Positions 16,037-24,329 of a stretch of 64,000 nt of DNA are shown in pieces. Origin of the DNA: Ameyamaea chiangmaiensis (GTDB lineage: Bacteria > Pseudomonadota > Alphaproteobacteria > Acetobacterales > Acetobacteraceae); assembly GCF_025995235.1 (NCBI RefSeq), contig NZ_BAPT01000040.1:205636-269635 (forward strand). The letters are read 5' to 3'. A program made the position numbers and the translations under genes. The notes beneath the pieces were generated by a model. It ran no database searches, was not told where the DNA came from, and saw only the letters and a program-made list of their open reading frames with translations. Every line of letters starts with the position of its first letter. Positions within the stretch are counted from its first letter, which is position 1.

Positions 16037-17238
16037 CGGCACGTCCGTCGCTGCGCGGCGATCCCGCCCTGCGCGCCCTTGCAAGACTGGCGGTCTGCGT
16101 CTTCCTGACGTTCATGACGATCGGGATGCCCCTGCCGGTGCTGCCGCTGTACGTTCATGACGCGCTCGGCTTCGGTAATCTGGTGGTGGGCAGCGTGATC
16201 GGGATCTCGTTCCTGGCCACTGTTCTGACGCGCGGACTGGCAGGGCGCGAAGCGGATCAGACCGGCGCGCGGCGTGTCATGCTGCGTGGCATGGTCCTGT
16301 GCGCGGTCTCTGGGGCGACGATGCTGGCCGCGGGGCTTTTGCCTCTGGGCGGCCATGGGCGGCTGGCGGTCCTGCTGGTCGGGCGGCTTATTCTGGGACT
16401 GGGCGAGAGCCAGTTGATCGTCGCGATGCTCGGCTGGGGCATCGCGCTGGTGGGCAGTGCGCGCTCGTCGATCGTTCTGGCGTGGTGCGGCATGGCCATG
16501 TACGGCTCGGTCGCGGCGTCCGCGCCTGTGGGCTTCTGGCTCTACCACCATGGCGGGCTGGCGCTGGTCGGGGCTGTCGCGGCGCTGCTGCCGTTGATGT
16601 CCATCGCGCTGGCATGGCCCGTCCGGGGCGTGCCGCCGGTGCGCGGCGAACGCCAGTCGTTTTTCAGCGTCGTTCTGCGGATCTGGCAGCCGGGTGCGGT
16701 CGTGATGCTGCAGGGCGTGGGCTATGCCGCGATCGGTGCCTTCATCGCGCTTGATTTCTCAGACCACCACTGGCCGGGCACGGGCATCGCCCTGTCCTTT
16801 TTCGGCATCGGCTTCGTGATCGTCCGACTTTTCGCCGGACACACGCCGACGCTCTATGGTGGTTTTCGCGTCGCCATCGTGTCGTTGACGGTGGAGACGC
16901 TGGGGCAGGCGACACTGTTCCTGGCCCCCGATGCCATCGTGGCACTCGTGGGTACGGCGCTGACCGGGGCGGGGTGCTCGATGGTGTTTCCATCGATGGG
17001 CGTCGTGGTGGTTCAACACACTCCGGCCCATATACGGTCGACGGCTCTGGGCGCGGTGGCGGCCTTTCAGGACATCGCCTATGGCCTCACAGGCCCGGTG
17101 ACAGGGCTTGTGGCGACGTCGTTCGGGTATCCGGCGGTCTTTGCCGCCGGTTGCGTATGCGCGGCGACGGGACTGGTGATCGTCTTGGCGATCAGCGCCG
17201 GTGGTCTGGGGTGGGGGCGTCCGGGGGAGGCGGCGTAG
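16033..17238 (+). CDS. MFS transporter (YfcJ/YhhS-like)
   Basis: 401 residues with twelve hydrophobic helices. The first loop holds the MFS motif region around TRGLAGREADQTGARRVMLRG, and the N-terminal FMTIGMPLPVLPLYVHDALG is close to the YfcJ/YhhS group of E. coli, whose members are putative drug, arabinose or glyphosate exporters. ATG 16033 overlaps the TGA of the DUF1028 gene. It probably exports a product of, or compound related to, the permease and DUF1028 operon (inference). It converges with the phosphoketolase gene. Confidence 0.87.
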   Translation: MTARPSLRGDPALRALARLAVCVFLTFMTIGMPLPVLPLYVHDALGFGNLVVGSVIGISFLATVLTRGLAGREADQTGARRVMLRGMVLCAVSGATMLAAGLLPLGGHGRLAVLLVGRLILGLGESQLIVAMLGWGIALVGSARSSIVLAWCGMAMYGSVAASAPVGFWLYHHGGLALVGAVAALLPLMSIALAWPVRGVPPVRGERQSFFSVVLRIWQPGAVVMLQGVGYAAIGAFIALDFSDHHWPGTGIALSFFGIGFVIVRLFAGHTPTLYGGFRVAIVSLTVETLGQATLFLAPDAIVALVGTALTGAGCSMVFPSMGVVVVQHTPAHIRSTALGAVAAFQDIAYGLTGPVTGLVATSFGYPAVFAAGCVCAATGLVIVLAISAGGLGWGRPGEAA

Positions 17239-17244
17239 GGTCCC

Positions 17245-17262
17245 CCTCCCGCGAACGGGAGG
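17245..17262. terminator. Hairpin between convergent MFS and phosphoketolase genes
   Basis: A 7-bp stem CCTCCCG / CGGGAGG closed by the CGAA tetraloop. It sits in the 35-base gap between two convergent genes and could act in either direction, but lacks a T-run on both strands. Confidence 0.35.
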
Positions 17263-17273
17263 AGGGAGTCCGG

Positions 17274-19658
17274 TTACGACCAGCGCCAGTCTTCGATTTC
17301 CGGCAGATCGCGCCCGTGTTTCGTGATGAACGTCACATGGTCGATCAGCTTGTCGTTGATCGCCTGCTGAGCATATGCCGCACGGCTCTGGAGCCCGGGC
17401 ACGTGCTTGATCACGTTCGAGACGATATGGAAGCGGTCGAGGTTGTTGCGTACCACCATGTCGAACGGCGTGGTGGTCGAGCCCTCTTCCCGGAAGCCGT
17501 GGACATGGAAGTTGCGGCTGTTCGAGCGCTTGTAGATCAGCTTGTGAATCAGCTGCGGATAGCCGTGATAGGCAAAGATCACCGGCTTGTCGGTGGTGAA
17601 CAACGCATCGAACGTGGCGTCCTCCAGCCCATGGGGATGCTGTTGCTTCGATTGCAGCGTCAGCAGATCGACGACGTTGATGAAGCGCACCTTGAGGTCG
17701 GGCACGTGCTCGCGCAGCAGCTTGACCGCCGCGAGCGCCTCGACCGTCGGCACGTCACCGGCGCAGGCGATGACCACGTCGGGTTCGGACTCCTTGTCGT
17801 TGCTCGCCCACTCCCAGATCCCGATGCCCTGCTCGCAGTGTTTGATCGCCGCGTCCATGTCCAGCCACTGAAGCTCCGGCTGCTTGCCGGCCACGATGAC
17901 GTTGATGCGGTCGTAGCTGCGCAGGCAGTGATCGGCGACCCACAGCAGGGTATTGGCGTCCGGTGGCAGATACACCCGCGTCACGTCGGCCTTCTTGTTC
18001 AGCACATGATCGATGAAGCCGGGGTCCTGATGGCTGAACCCGTTATGGTCCTGCCGCCAGACATGCGACGTCAGCAGGTAGTTGAGCGAGGCGATCGGAC
18101 GGCGCCACGGCACTTCCTTCGCGGTCTTCAGCCATTTTGCATGCTGATTGACCATGGAATCCACGATGTGGATAAACGCTTCGTAGCACGACAGGAAGCC
18201 ATGGCGGCCGGTCAGCAGATAGCCCTCGAGCCATCCCTGGCAGGTGTGCTCGCTCAGGATCTCCATCACGCGGCCACCTTCGCCCAGATGGTCGTCGTAA
18301 TCGACCGTCTCGGCTTCCCAGGCACGAGGGGTTGCGTCCAGTACGGCATTGAGGCGGTTGGAGTTGTTCTCGTCCGGCGCGAGCACACGGAAATTCCGGT
18401 GCTTTTCCGAATTCTTCATCACGTCGCGCAGATACGTGCCCAACACGCGCGTGGCTTCGCCGATCGTGCGGCCCGGCGCTTCGACCGCGACGGCATAGTC
18501 CTGAAAGTCGGGCAGATTGAGAGGACGTTTGAGAATTCCGCCGTTGGTGTGCGGATTGTCGCTCATGCGTCGCGCACCCGTCGGCGCCAGTGCCGCGATA
18601 TCGGCGTGCAGACGTCCCTCCTGGTCGAACAGGTCTTCGGGGTGATAGCTGCGCAGCCATTCCTCAAGAAGCTGGAGATGGCCAGGCGCCGTCAGGTCAG
18701 AGAACGGCACCTGATGCGCACGCCAGTAGCCTTCGGTGCGCAGGCCGTCGACCGTCTTCGGGCCCGTCCAGCCCTTGGGGCTGCGCAGGACGATCATCGG
18801 CCATGTCGGACGGGTGGTATCGCCGTCTTCGCGAGCGGCCTTCTGGATCGACGCTATACGATCGAACGCTACGTCCATCGCGGCCGCCATCTTCTGATGC
18901 ATCACGTCGGGCTCGTGCCCTTCGACGAACAGGGGCTCATACCCATAGCCACGCAGCAGGGCGGCCAGTTCGGGCTGCGGGATACGGGCCAGCACGGTCG
19001 GGTTGGCGATCTTGTAGCCATTGAGGTGCAGGATCGGCAGAACCGCGCCGTCATGGCGGGGATCGAGAAACTTGTTGCTGTGCCATGACGTCGCCAGCGG
19101 CCCGGTCTCGGCCTCGCCGTCGCCGATGACGCAACCCACGACCAGATCGGGGTTGTCCAGGGCCGCGCCATAGGCGTGAGACAGCGAATACCCCAGTTCG
19201 CCCCCTTCATGAATCGAACCCGGCGTGGTCGCGGCGGCGTGGCTCGGAATGCCGCGCGGAAAGGAAAACTGTTTGAACAGCTTGCCGATCCCGGATTCGT
19301 CCTGCGTGATCTCGGGAAAATATTCCGTGTAGGTACCTTCGAGGTACGTACTCGCGACCACGCCGGGCGCGCCGTGGCCCGGCCCGGCGATGAAGATCAC
19401 GTCCGTGTCGCGTGCGCGGATGATGCGGTTGAGGTGCAGATAGACGAAATTCAGTCCCGGCGTGGTGCCCCAGTGTCCCAGCAGCCGAGGCTTGGTGTGC
19501 TCCAGACGCAGCGGCTCACGCAGCAGCGGATTGCCCATCAGATAGATCTGGCCGACCGAGAGGTAGTTCGCCGCATGCCACCAGCGGTTGAACGCCCGGA
19601 CGTCGTCCGCGGAAAGCGGTTGTGCCTCCAGGGCCTTGTCGGCAACGGGTTGGCTCAT
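17274..19658 (-). CDS. xfp: Xylulose-5-phosphate/fructose-6-phosphate phosphoketolase
   Basis: 794 residues, normal for the family. It is a thiamine-diphosphate enzyme that splits xylulose 5-phosphate or fructose 6-phosphate with phosphate into acetyl phosphate plus glyceraldehyde 3-phosphate or erythrose 4-phosphate. Visible signatures are GPGHGAPGVVASTYLEG, the ThDP/Mg block GDGEAETGPLATSWHSNKF, LHLNGYKIANPT and HQDPGFIDHVLNK. ATG 19658 is preceded by AAGGAG with six-base spacing; the frame extends 68 codons further upstream without good signals. It lies 44 bases after ackA on the same strand, so the pair turns sugar phosphate into acetate and ATP. It complements the pentose-phosphate cluster at 33-44 kb. 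Confidence 0.97.
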   Translation of the reverse strand: MSQPVADKALEAQPLSADDVRAFNRWWHAANYLSVGQIYLMGNPLLREPLRLEHTKPRLLGHWGTTPGLNFVYLHLNRIIRARDTDVIFIAGPGHGAPGVVASTYLEGTYTEYFPEITQDESGIGKLFKQFSFPRGIPSHAAATTPGSIHEGGELGYSLSHAYGAALDNPDLVVGCVIGDGEAETGPLATSWHSNKFLDPRHDGAVLPILHLNGYKIANPTVLARIPQPELAALLRGYGYEPLFVEGHEPDVMHQKMAAAMDVAFDRIASIQKAAREDGDTTRPTWPMIVLRSPKGWTGPKTVDGLRTEGYWRAHQVPFSDLTAPGHLQLLEEWLRSYHPEDLFDQEGRLHADIAALAPTGARRMSDNPHTNGGILKRPLNLPDFQDYAVAVEAPGRTIGEATRVLGTYLRDVMKNSEKHRNFRVLAPDENNSNRLNAVLDATPRAWEAETVDYDDHLGEGGRVMEILSEHTCQGWLEGYLLTGRHGFLSCYEAFIHIVDSMVNQHAKWLKTAKEVPWRRPIASLNYLLTSHVWRQDHNGFSHQDPGFIDHVLNKKADVTRVYLPPDANTLLWVADHCLRSYDRINVIVAGKQPELQWLDMDAAIKHCEQGIGIWEWASNDKESEPDVVIACAGDVPTVEALAAVKLLREHVPDLKVRFINVVDLLTLQSKQQHPHGLEDATFDALFTTDKPVIFAYHGYPQLIHKLIYKRSNSRNFHVHGFREEGSTTTPFDMVVRNNLDRFHIVSNVIKHVPGLQSRAAYAQQAINDKLIDHVTFITKHGRDLPEIEDWRWS

Positions 19659-19702
19659 CTCAAGCTCCTTCATGAAATGCGTCTGGGCCGCGCGTGTCGC
19701 GC

Positions 19703-20905
19703 TCAGCCGATCTGCTGCAGAACGCAGCGGCGAATGACGTCTTCCTCGTCGGCCGGTTCGACGCGCACCTGCACGGCGCTGTCGGCGGCGCTGATCGTGG
19801 GCGCGCTCCGGTCGTTCGCCTGCGTGTCGAGGCGAACGCCCAGCCAGCCCAATGCCGCGCACAGACGCGCGCGCACATAAGGGGTATGTTCGCCGACCCC
19901 GGCGGTAAAGACCAGACCATCGAGGCCATCAAGAGCGGACACCAGCCCCGCGACCTCTCGTGCGAGACGATAGATATACAGGTCGAGCGCCTGCATCACA
20001 GGCGGATCATCTCGGTGGGCCAGAAGATCGCGCATGTCGGCCGACCGCCCTGAGACGCCCAGCAGCCCCGATTCGTGATACAGAAGGTGCTGCAGCCGAT
20101 CGTGATCATAGCCCAGCGCCTGGGCCAGATAGAGCGTGACGCCCGGGTCCAGATGCCCGCAGCGCGTGCCCATGACCAGACCGTCGAGCACCGAGAAACC
20201 CATGGTCGTGTCGATGCTTTTCCCGTCACGGAGCGCGCACAGACTGGCGCCGCTGCCCAGATGGGCGACAATCGTGCGTCCTTTGGCCAGTGCGGGCGCG
20301 ATGTCCGACAGGCGCCGCGCGATATGCTCGTAGGACAGGCCGTGAAACCCGTATCGCCGCACACCCTGATCGGTGATCGTGCGCGGCAGGGCGAGGCGCT
20401 GCGCCACGTCGGGCATGTGCGCGTGAAAGGCCGTGTCGAAACACGCGACCTGCCTCAACTGTGGCCGGTGGTCACGCAGGGCCCGCACCGGTGCAAGGGA
20501 GGCCGGCTGGTGAAGGGGAGCAAGCGGCGTCAGAGTATCGAGCGCCGCAAGCACCTGATCCGTGATGACACAGGGGGCCGTGAACCGCTCTCCACCATGG
20601 ACGACGCGGTGCCCGGCGCCCAGCAGGGGCGTGTCGCCCATGAACGTGTCCAGCCAGTCCATCACGGCCTTGATGCCCGGCATGGAGCCCCGATCGGCAT
20701 CCCCGTCGTCCTGGGCCGACTGCTGTGCGATCGTTTTCCCGTCGCGGTCGTAGGCGACGAAGCCAGGCCGCGCGCCGCCGATTTCGACCTCGCCGCGTGC
20801 GAGTGGGCGTGCTTCGGGGCCGGCCGGATACACGGCGAATTTGACGCTCGACGAACCGGCGTTCAGTGCCAGAACAGCGCCGGCCTCGGCTGAGTACGGT
20901 GGCAT
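19703..20905 (-). CDS. ackA: Acetate kinase
   Basis: 400 residues. Signatures of the ASKHA acetate kinase family are complete: VLALNAGSSSVKFAVY at the start, GHRVVHGGERF, FDTAFHAHMP (catalytic Asp and His region), RYGFHGLSYEHIA, the adenosine/phosphate blocks VAHLGSGASLCA and FTAGVGEHTPYVR. It makes ATP and acetate from acetyl phosphate. It is the promoter-proximal gene of an ackA-xfp operon with no pta beside it, which means the acetyl phosphate is expected to come from phosphoketolase. Start ATG 20905 removes a 12-residue extension from a GTG or ATG further upstream. Confidence 0.96.
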   Translation of the reverse strand: MPPYSAEAGAVLALNAGSSSVKFAVYPAGPEARPLARGEVEIGGARPGFVAYDRDGKTIAQQSAQDDGDADRGSMPGIKAVMDWLDTFMGDTPLLGAGHRVVHGGERFTAPCVITDQVLAALDTLTPLAPLHQPASLAPVRALRDHRPQLRQVACFDTAFHAHMPDVAQRLALPRTITDQGVRRYGFHGLSYEHIARRLSDIAPALAKGRTIVAHLGSGASLCALRDGKSIDTTMGFSVLDGLVMGTRCGHLDPGVTLYLAQALGYDHDRLQHLLYHESGLLGVSGRSADMRDLLAHRDDPPVMQALDLYIYRLAREVAGLVSALDGLDGLVFTAGVGEHTPYVRARLCAALGWLGVRLDTQANDRSAPTISAADSAVQVRVEPADEEDVIRRCVLQQIG

Positions 20906-21100
20906 CGGGGTATCACGGCTCCCTCTGTGAACGCCCACCATAGAGCCGTCCGGTCGGCGTGCGCGTTGACCAAAATCAAGCGCCGTGTGATCTGGACAGA
21001 GGCCCGGAGGGCGACATGGCGCCGGATAGGCCCCGGCTTTTGCTGCCGCACGGTATCATGCCTGTCGTCTGTCTGCCCATGAGAGAAAGAGGTTCCGTCC

Positions 21101-21697
21101 ATGACCAACGCTCCCGAGCGCGCCACCGCACCCTCCGTCAACCGGCTGTTCGTCGACCGCTGGTCGCCGCGCGCATTCGCCCCCGATACGTTGGATGCGC
21201 AGACACTGCTGGGTTTTCTCGAGGCCGGGCGTTGGGCCCCGTCGGCTTACAACTCGCAGCCGTGGCGCTTTTTCTACGCCCTGCGCGGCACGCCGGCATG
21301 GTCGTCGTTTCTGTCGTGGCTGATTCCGTTCAACCAGTCATGGGCCGGCAACGCCGCCGCGCTGGTGTTCGTCGCCTCGCGCAACACGATGGTGCCGCCC
21401 GAAGCCACCGACCCTGTCGATGCGCCCACCCATGCCTACGACACGGGGGCCGCAGCGGTGCAGGTGATGCTCCAGGCGACGCACGAGGGCTGGGCCGCGC
21501 ATGCGATGAGCGGCATCGATGCCGCTGCGGCGCATGCCGGCCTGAAACTTGGGGCGGACGTCACGGTGCTCACCGCGATTGCAATCGGCAAGCAGGGCGA
21601 CAAGGGAACCCTCCCGGAGTATCTGCAGGGCCGGGAAGCACCGTCCGACCGCCTGCCGCTCGAGCAGGTCGCCTTTGAAGGCGGCGCACCCGCCTGA
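21101..21697 (+). CDS. Nitroreductase-family flavoprotein
   Basis: 198 residues. The N-terminal block VDRWSPRAFAPDTLDAQTLLGFLEAGRWAPSA followed by NSQPWRF is the FMN-binding signature of the nitroreductase family, and the GGAAAVQVMLQATHEG-like helix and IAIGKQGDK near the end complete the fold. Such enzymes use FMN and NAD(P)H to reduce nitro groups, quinones or similar compounds; the physiological substrate is usually unknown. ATG 21101 follows AGAGAAAGAGG. It is divergent from ackA with 195 bases between the starts and is followed by two hairpins. Confidence 0.88.
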   Translation: MTNAPERATAPSVNRLFVDRWSPRAFAPDTLDAQTLLGFLEAGRWAPSAYNSQPWRFFYALRGTPAWSSFLSWLIPFNQSWAGNAAALVFVASRNTMVPPEATDPVDAPTHAYDTGAAAVQVMLQATHEGWAAHAMSGIDAAAAHAGLKLGADVTVLTAIAIGKQGDKGTLPEYLQGREAPSDRLPLEQVAFEGGAPA

Positions 21698-21715
21698 TCA
21701 GGTCGTCCGGTCGGG

Positions 21716-21739
21716 CCCCGCTGTCTTTCGTCAGCGGGG
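21716..21739 (+). terminator. Hairpin after the nitroreductase gene
   Basis: CCCCGCTG (21716-21723) pairs perfectly with CAGCGGGG (21732-21739) around an eight-base loop, 19 bases past the stop. No T-run follows on the plus strand, so it is only a candidate terminator. Confidence 0.4.
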
Positions 21740-21743
21740 ATGA

Positions 21744-21772
21744 GAAAAAAACGGAGCGCCAGAGCGCTCCGT
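21744..21772 (-). terminator. Rho-independent terminator of the YidB-like gene
   Basis: On the minus strand a perfect 9-bp stem (ACGGAGCGC 21751-21759 with GCGCTCCGT 21764-21772) and four-base loop is followed directly by seven T residues (A-run at 21744-21751 on the plus strand). It starts ten bases past the stop of the gene ending at 21782. Confidence 0.88.
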
Positions 21773-21781
21773 GTGATCGGA

Positions 21782-22138
21782 TCAGACTTCCTCGTGCCGT
21801 TTCGCCATCCGTCGGACGGCCTTGGGCAACACTTCCTGAAGCGTCGTCACGACTGCGTTCTCGGTCAGGCCTGTTTCATGCGCGAAATGGTCGATGGCGC
21901 TTTTCGGCAGCAGGGCCCGTACCGTGTCCTCGGTGGTGATCTCTGTGCTGTCGGATGTGGACCAGCTTTTCACCTCCTGCTCCAGACCGGCCGTGCGGGC
22001 GTGTTCGTGGAAAGGTTCGTGCCCGACGCCGTGGAGGTATTCATGCAGCGACGATGTCAGGCCGGACTGGTCGTATTGCGCGCCGGTCACGAAGTCGCCG
22101 ATGTGCTTGGCGGATTTCAGGGGGCTGGGAGTGGACAT
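21782..22138 (-). CDS. YidB-like DUF937 family protein
   Basis: 118 residues. The C-terminal half ITTEDTVRALLPKSAIDHFAHETGLTENAVVTTLQEVLPKAVRRM follows the YidB/DUF937 pattern, in which a helical repeat LxxLAxxTGLSxxxVxxxLxxxLP is found. The N-terminal part is short and polar. No catalytic residues are apparent and the role of the family is unknown. It ends at a clear terminator and lies 120 bases downstream of the tonB-like gene on the same strand. Confidence 0.75.
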   Translation of the reverse strand: MSTPSPLKSAKHIGDFVTGAQYDQSGLTSSLHEYLHGVGHEPFHEHARTAGLEQEVKSWSTSDSTEITTEDTVRALLPKSAIDHFAHETGLTENAVVTTLQEVLPKAVRRMAKRHEEV

Positions 22139-22258
22139 GGTAATGCGCTCCTTGATTCGTTGACGATGTGAGACCCAAACGCGGAGGCTCCGTTCGGGTT
22201 GCGATCGCCGCCCTGCACTCTGCGGGAGCCAGCCTTTCTGCTTCTTCGCGCGATCGGA

Positions 22259-23401
22259 TCAGCGCCGGATCAGGATGTAGTTGATCGTCAGATCGATATC
22301 GAAGTGATCGCCCTTCATGTCGGGCGGCACCGGCGGCAATTGTGCGTTGCGGAACATGCCGGTCGTGGCGGCATCGAGTGAATAGGAACCGGACTGCCCG
22401 GTCAGGCGCACCGCCTTTACGTGGCCGCTGCGGTCGAGAACCACATGCACCGACGACGGCCCGTCCTCGCCGTTTCGCGCGGCGTCCTCGGGATAGTACA
22501 TATGTGAGCGTATCCAGCGGTCGATCTCGCCCTCATAGTCCTCGCTGACGCCCCGGATGGTGGTGCGCGTCGAGTAGGGCGCGTTGATCTGACCATCCTT
22601 GACCAGCGGTCCGACGGACAGATCGATCGGCGCGCCGGCCCCGCCGGACCGCCCGCGCCGTGCCCGTGGCGGCGCGGGGGCCTGATCGAACGACAGGTCC
22701 ATGGGCGAATCGAACGGCGATGTGTGCCGCGGACGGGTCGACACCGGGCGCCGGGTCACATGCGTGGGCTTGGTGTTGGGCGCCTTCGCCTTGCCCGACG
22801 GCGCGGGCGCCGGCGTGACCGGTGTGGTGGGCGCCGTGGGTGTCGGCAGTTCGGCCGAGCGTTCGGTCGGGAGAGGTGGCGCGGCCGGGGTCTCGGGCGT
22901 CGGAGCGGCGGGCGAGGGCGTCGACTCCGCGCTCTGGGCATCCTGCGTGTTGTTGCTGGCCTGTTTGTCGGTCTGGGCCGAGTCGCCGCCGGCTTGATCG
23001 GTCGACTGCGGGCCAGCCAGGCCGCTGCGGGACGGGGGCGCGGTGAACATCATTTCGACCGGCTGGGCGTCGGGCGCGTATTGGCTGCCCTGCTGCTTGT
23101 GGTGTGCCGCCGCCATGAGCGCCGCCGCGAGCAGGGCACTGTGCAGGATCGTCGATCCTACCAGAACGGACGAGATCCCGGGATCTTCCAGCGTTTGCGG
23201 ACGGATAAGCGGGATCGTCGCGCCCTTGACGCGCCGATAGAACGGCGGCTGCGCGACGGGCACCGGGCGCAGGCCCTCCCGCCGATTGTCGTCGGGTGCG
23301 GGACGGGGCGCGCGGGGGTCCTGAGCGGCGCTGGGAGGCGCGTAGAGAAGCGGCTCCCGCGCGATGTCGGGTCGCATGATCGGCTTGCGTCTCGCCATCA
23401 T
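22259..23401 (-). CDS. tonB: TonB-like energy transducer with long N-terminal extension
   Basis: About 380 residues. A single membrane helix spans about residues 76-98 and contains S83-TIL-H87, the SxxxH motif needed for coupling TonB to ExbB/ExbD. A proline/threonine/alanine-rich periplasmic spacer follows (about 110-260), then a TonB C-terminal domain with MYYPEDAARNGEDG, VHVVLDRSGHV and SGSYSLDAA. Unlike usual TonB, about 75 proline- and arginine-rich residues precede the helix in the cytoplasm. The start is uncertain (ATG 23401, 23398 or 23377). No exbB or exbD is in the window. It would energise outer-membrane receptors such as the one at 58458-60773. Confidence 0.88.
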   Translation of the reverse strand: MMARRKPIMRPDIAREPLLYAPPSAAQDPRAPRPAPDDNRREGLRPVPVAQPPFYRRVKGATIPLIRPQTLEDPGISSVLVGSTILHSALLAAALMAAAHHKQQGSQYAPDAQPVEMMFTAPPSRSGLAGPQSTDQAGGDSAQTDKQASNNTQDAQSAESTPSPAAPTPETPAAPPLPTERSAELPTPTAPTTPVTPAPAPSGKAKAPNTKPTHVTRRPVSTRPRHTSPFDSPMDLSFDQAPAPPRARRGRSGGAGAPIDLSVGPLVKDGQINAPYSTRTTIRGVSEDYEGEIDRWIRSHMYYPEDAARNGEDGPSSVHVVLDRSGHVKAVRLTGQSGSYSLDAATTGMFRNAQLPPVPPDMKGDHFDIDLTINYILIRR

Positions 23402-23524
23402 CAGGGGCCGGGAGTCTCCGGGTGCTCGCCAGCGGCGAAATTCGCGATGCCACACTGTGCGGCACGACCTTGGGGGCGTCAATCGTGTCGGTCGTCTTAC
23501 GTCCGGCAACACGTTCTACGACAA

Positions 23525-24310
23525 TTAATACTTTGACACAAAGCCCTCAAGCAGCTCGGAAAAACGGGCCGGGTTCTCGACGTGCAGCCAGTGCCCGGCT
23601 CTTTCGATCATCTGCAGCTCGTAATGCGGGAACAGCCGACGCATGACCGCATAATGCTCGCTCCGGATATAGGGCGAGTTCGCACCCGCCAGAAACAGGG
23701 TCGGCCCCGGATAGGAAAATCCTTCCGGAATGTAGGGCCAGCTTTCGATATTCGGGATCGATTCCACGATCTCCCGCAGTCCGATGATCCAGCCCGGACT
23801 GTCGCCCAGCCGTATGTTCTGAAGCATCAGGGCGCGTACGTCCGCGTTCGGTATCTCGGGTGCCAGAAGGGCGTCCGCCTCCGCCCGGTTCAGATAGGAG
23901 GGGAAATCGATATCGAGCATCATCTGGCCCAGCGCGAACTGGCCGTGGCCGGTACGGGCGGGCGGGATATCGGCCACCAGCAGAGAATGGACGAACTCCG
24001 GACTGTTGAGTGCCAGCGTCATCGCGGCCTTCCCGCCCATGGAGTGCCCGACCACGATAGCGGGCAGCGCGTCGTGATGGGACAGGGTTTCCACCAGGTC
24101 GAAGGCCATGGCGGTGTAGTCCATCAGACCGTGAGGGCTGTCGCCATGATTACGCAGGTCCACCGCCAGCGTGCGCCGCGTCCTGGCCAGACGACGCTGG
24201 AAATAGCCGAGATTGCGGGCCCGTCCGAACAGGCCATGGAGCAGCACCACCGGTGGCAGGAGCGGATCGGCACCATCCGGCGGGCCTTTTTCGATCACAT
24301 TGAGCAGCAA
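23525..24310 (-). CDS. Alpha/beta hydrolase, YbfF-like esterase
   Basis: 261 residues. The oxyanion block VVLLHGLFGRARNLG, LRNHGDSPHG, the nucleophile elbow VVGHSMGGKAAM and the final histidine in ERAGHWLHVENP define an alpha/beta hydrolase close to YbfF, an acyl-CoA or short-chain ester hydrolase. TTG 24310 is the chosen start: AAAGG lies ten bases upstream and the product then begins with LLNVIEKG, as in homologues; a longer frame to 24409 would overlap the preceding gene. It starts 19 bases after the quinone oxidoreductase stop, so the two share a transcript. Confidence 0.85.
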   Translation of the reverse strand: MLLNVIEKGPPDGADPLLPPVVLLHGLFGRARNLGYFQRRLARTRRTLAVDLRNHGDSPHGLMDYTAMAFDLVETLSHHDALPAIVVGHSMGGKAAMTLALNSPEFVHSLLVADIPPARTGHGQFALGQMMLDIDFPSYLNRAEADALLAPEIPNADVRALMLQNIRLGDSPGWIIGLREIVESIPNIESWPYIPEGFSYPGPTLFLAGANSPYIRSEHYAVMRRLFPHYELQMIERAGHWLHVENPARFSELLEGFVSKY

Positions 24311-24329
24311 GCGGGCGGCTACCTTTCGA

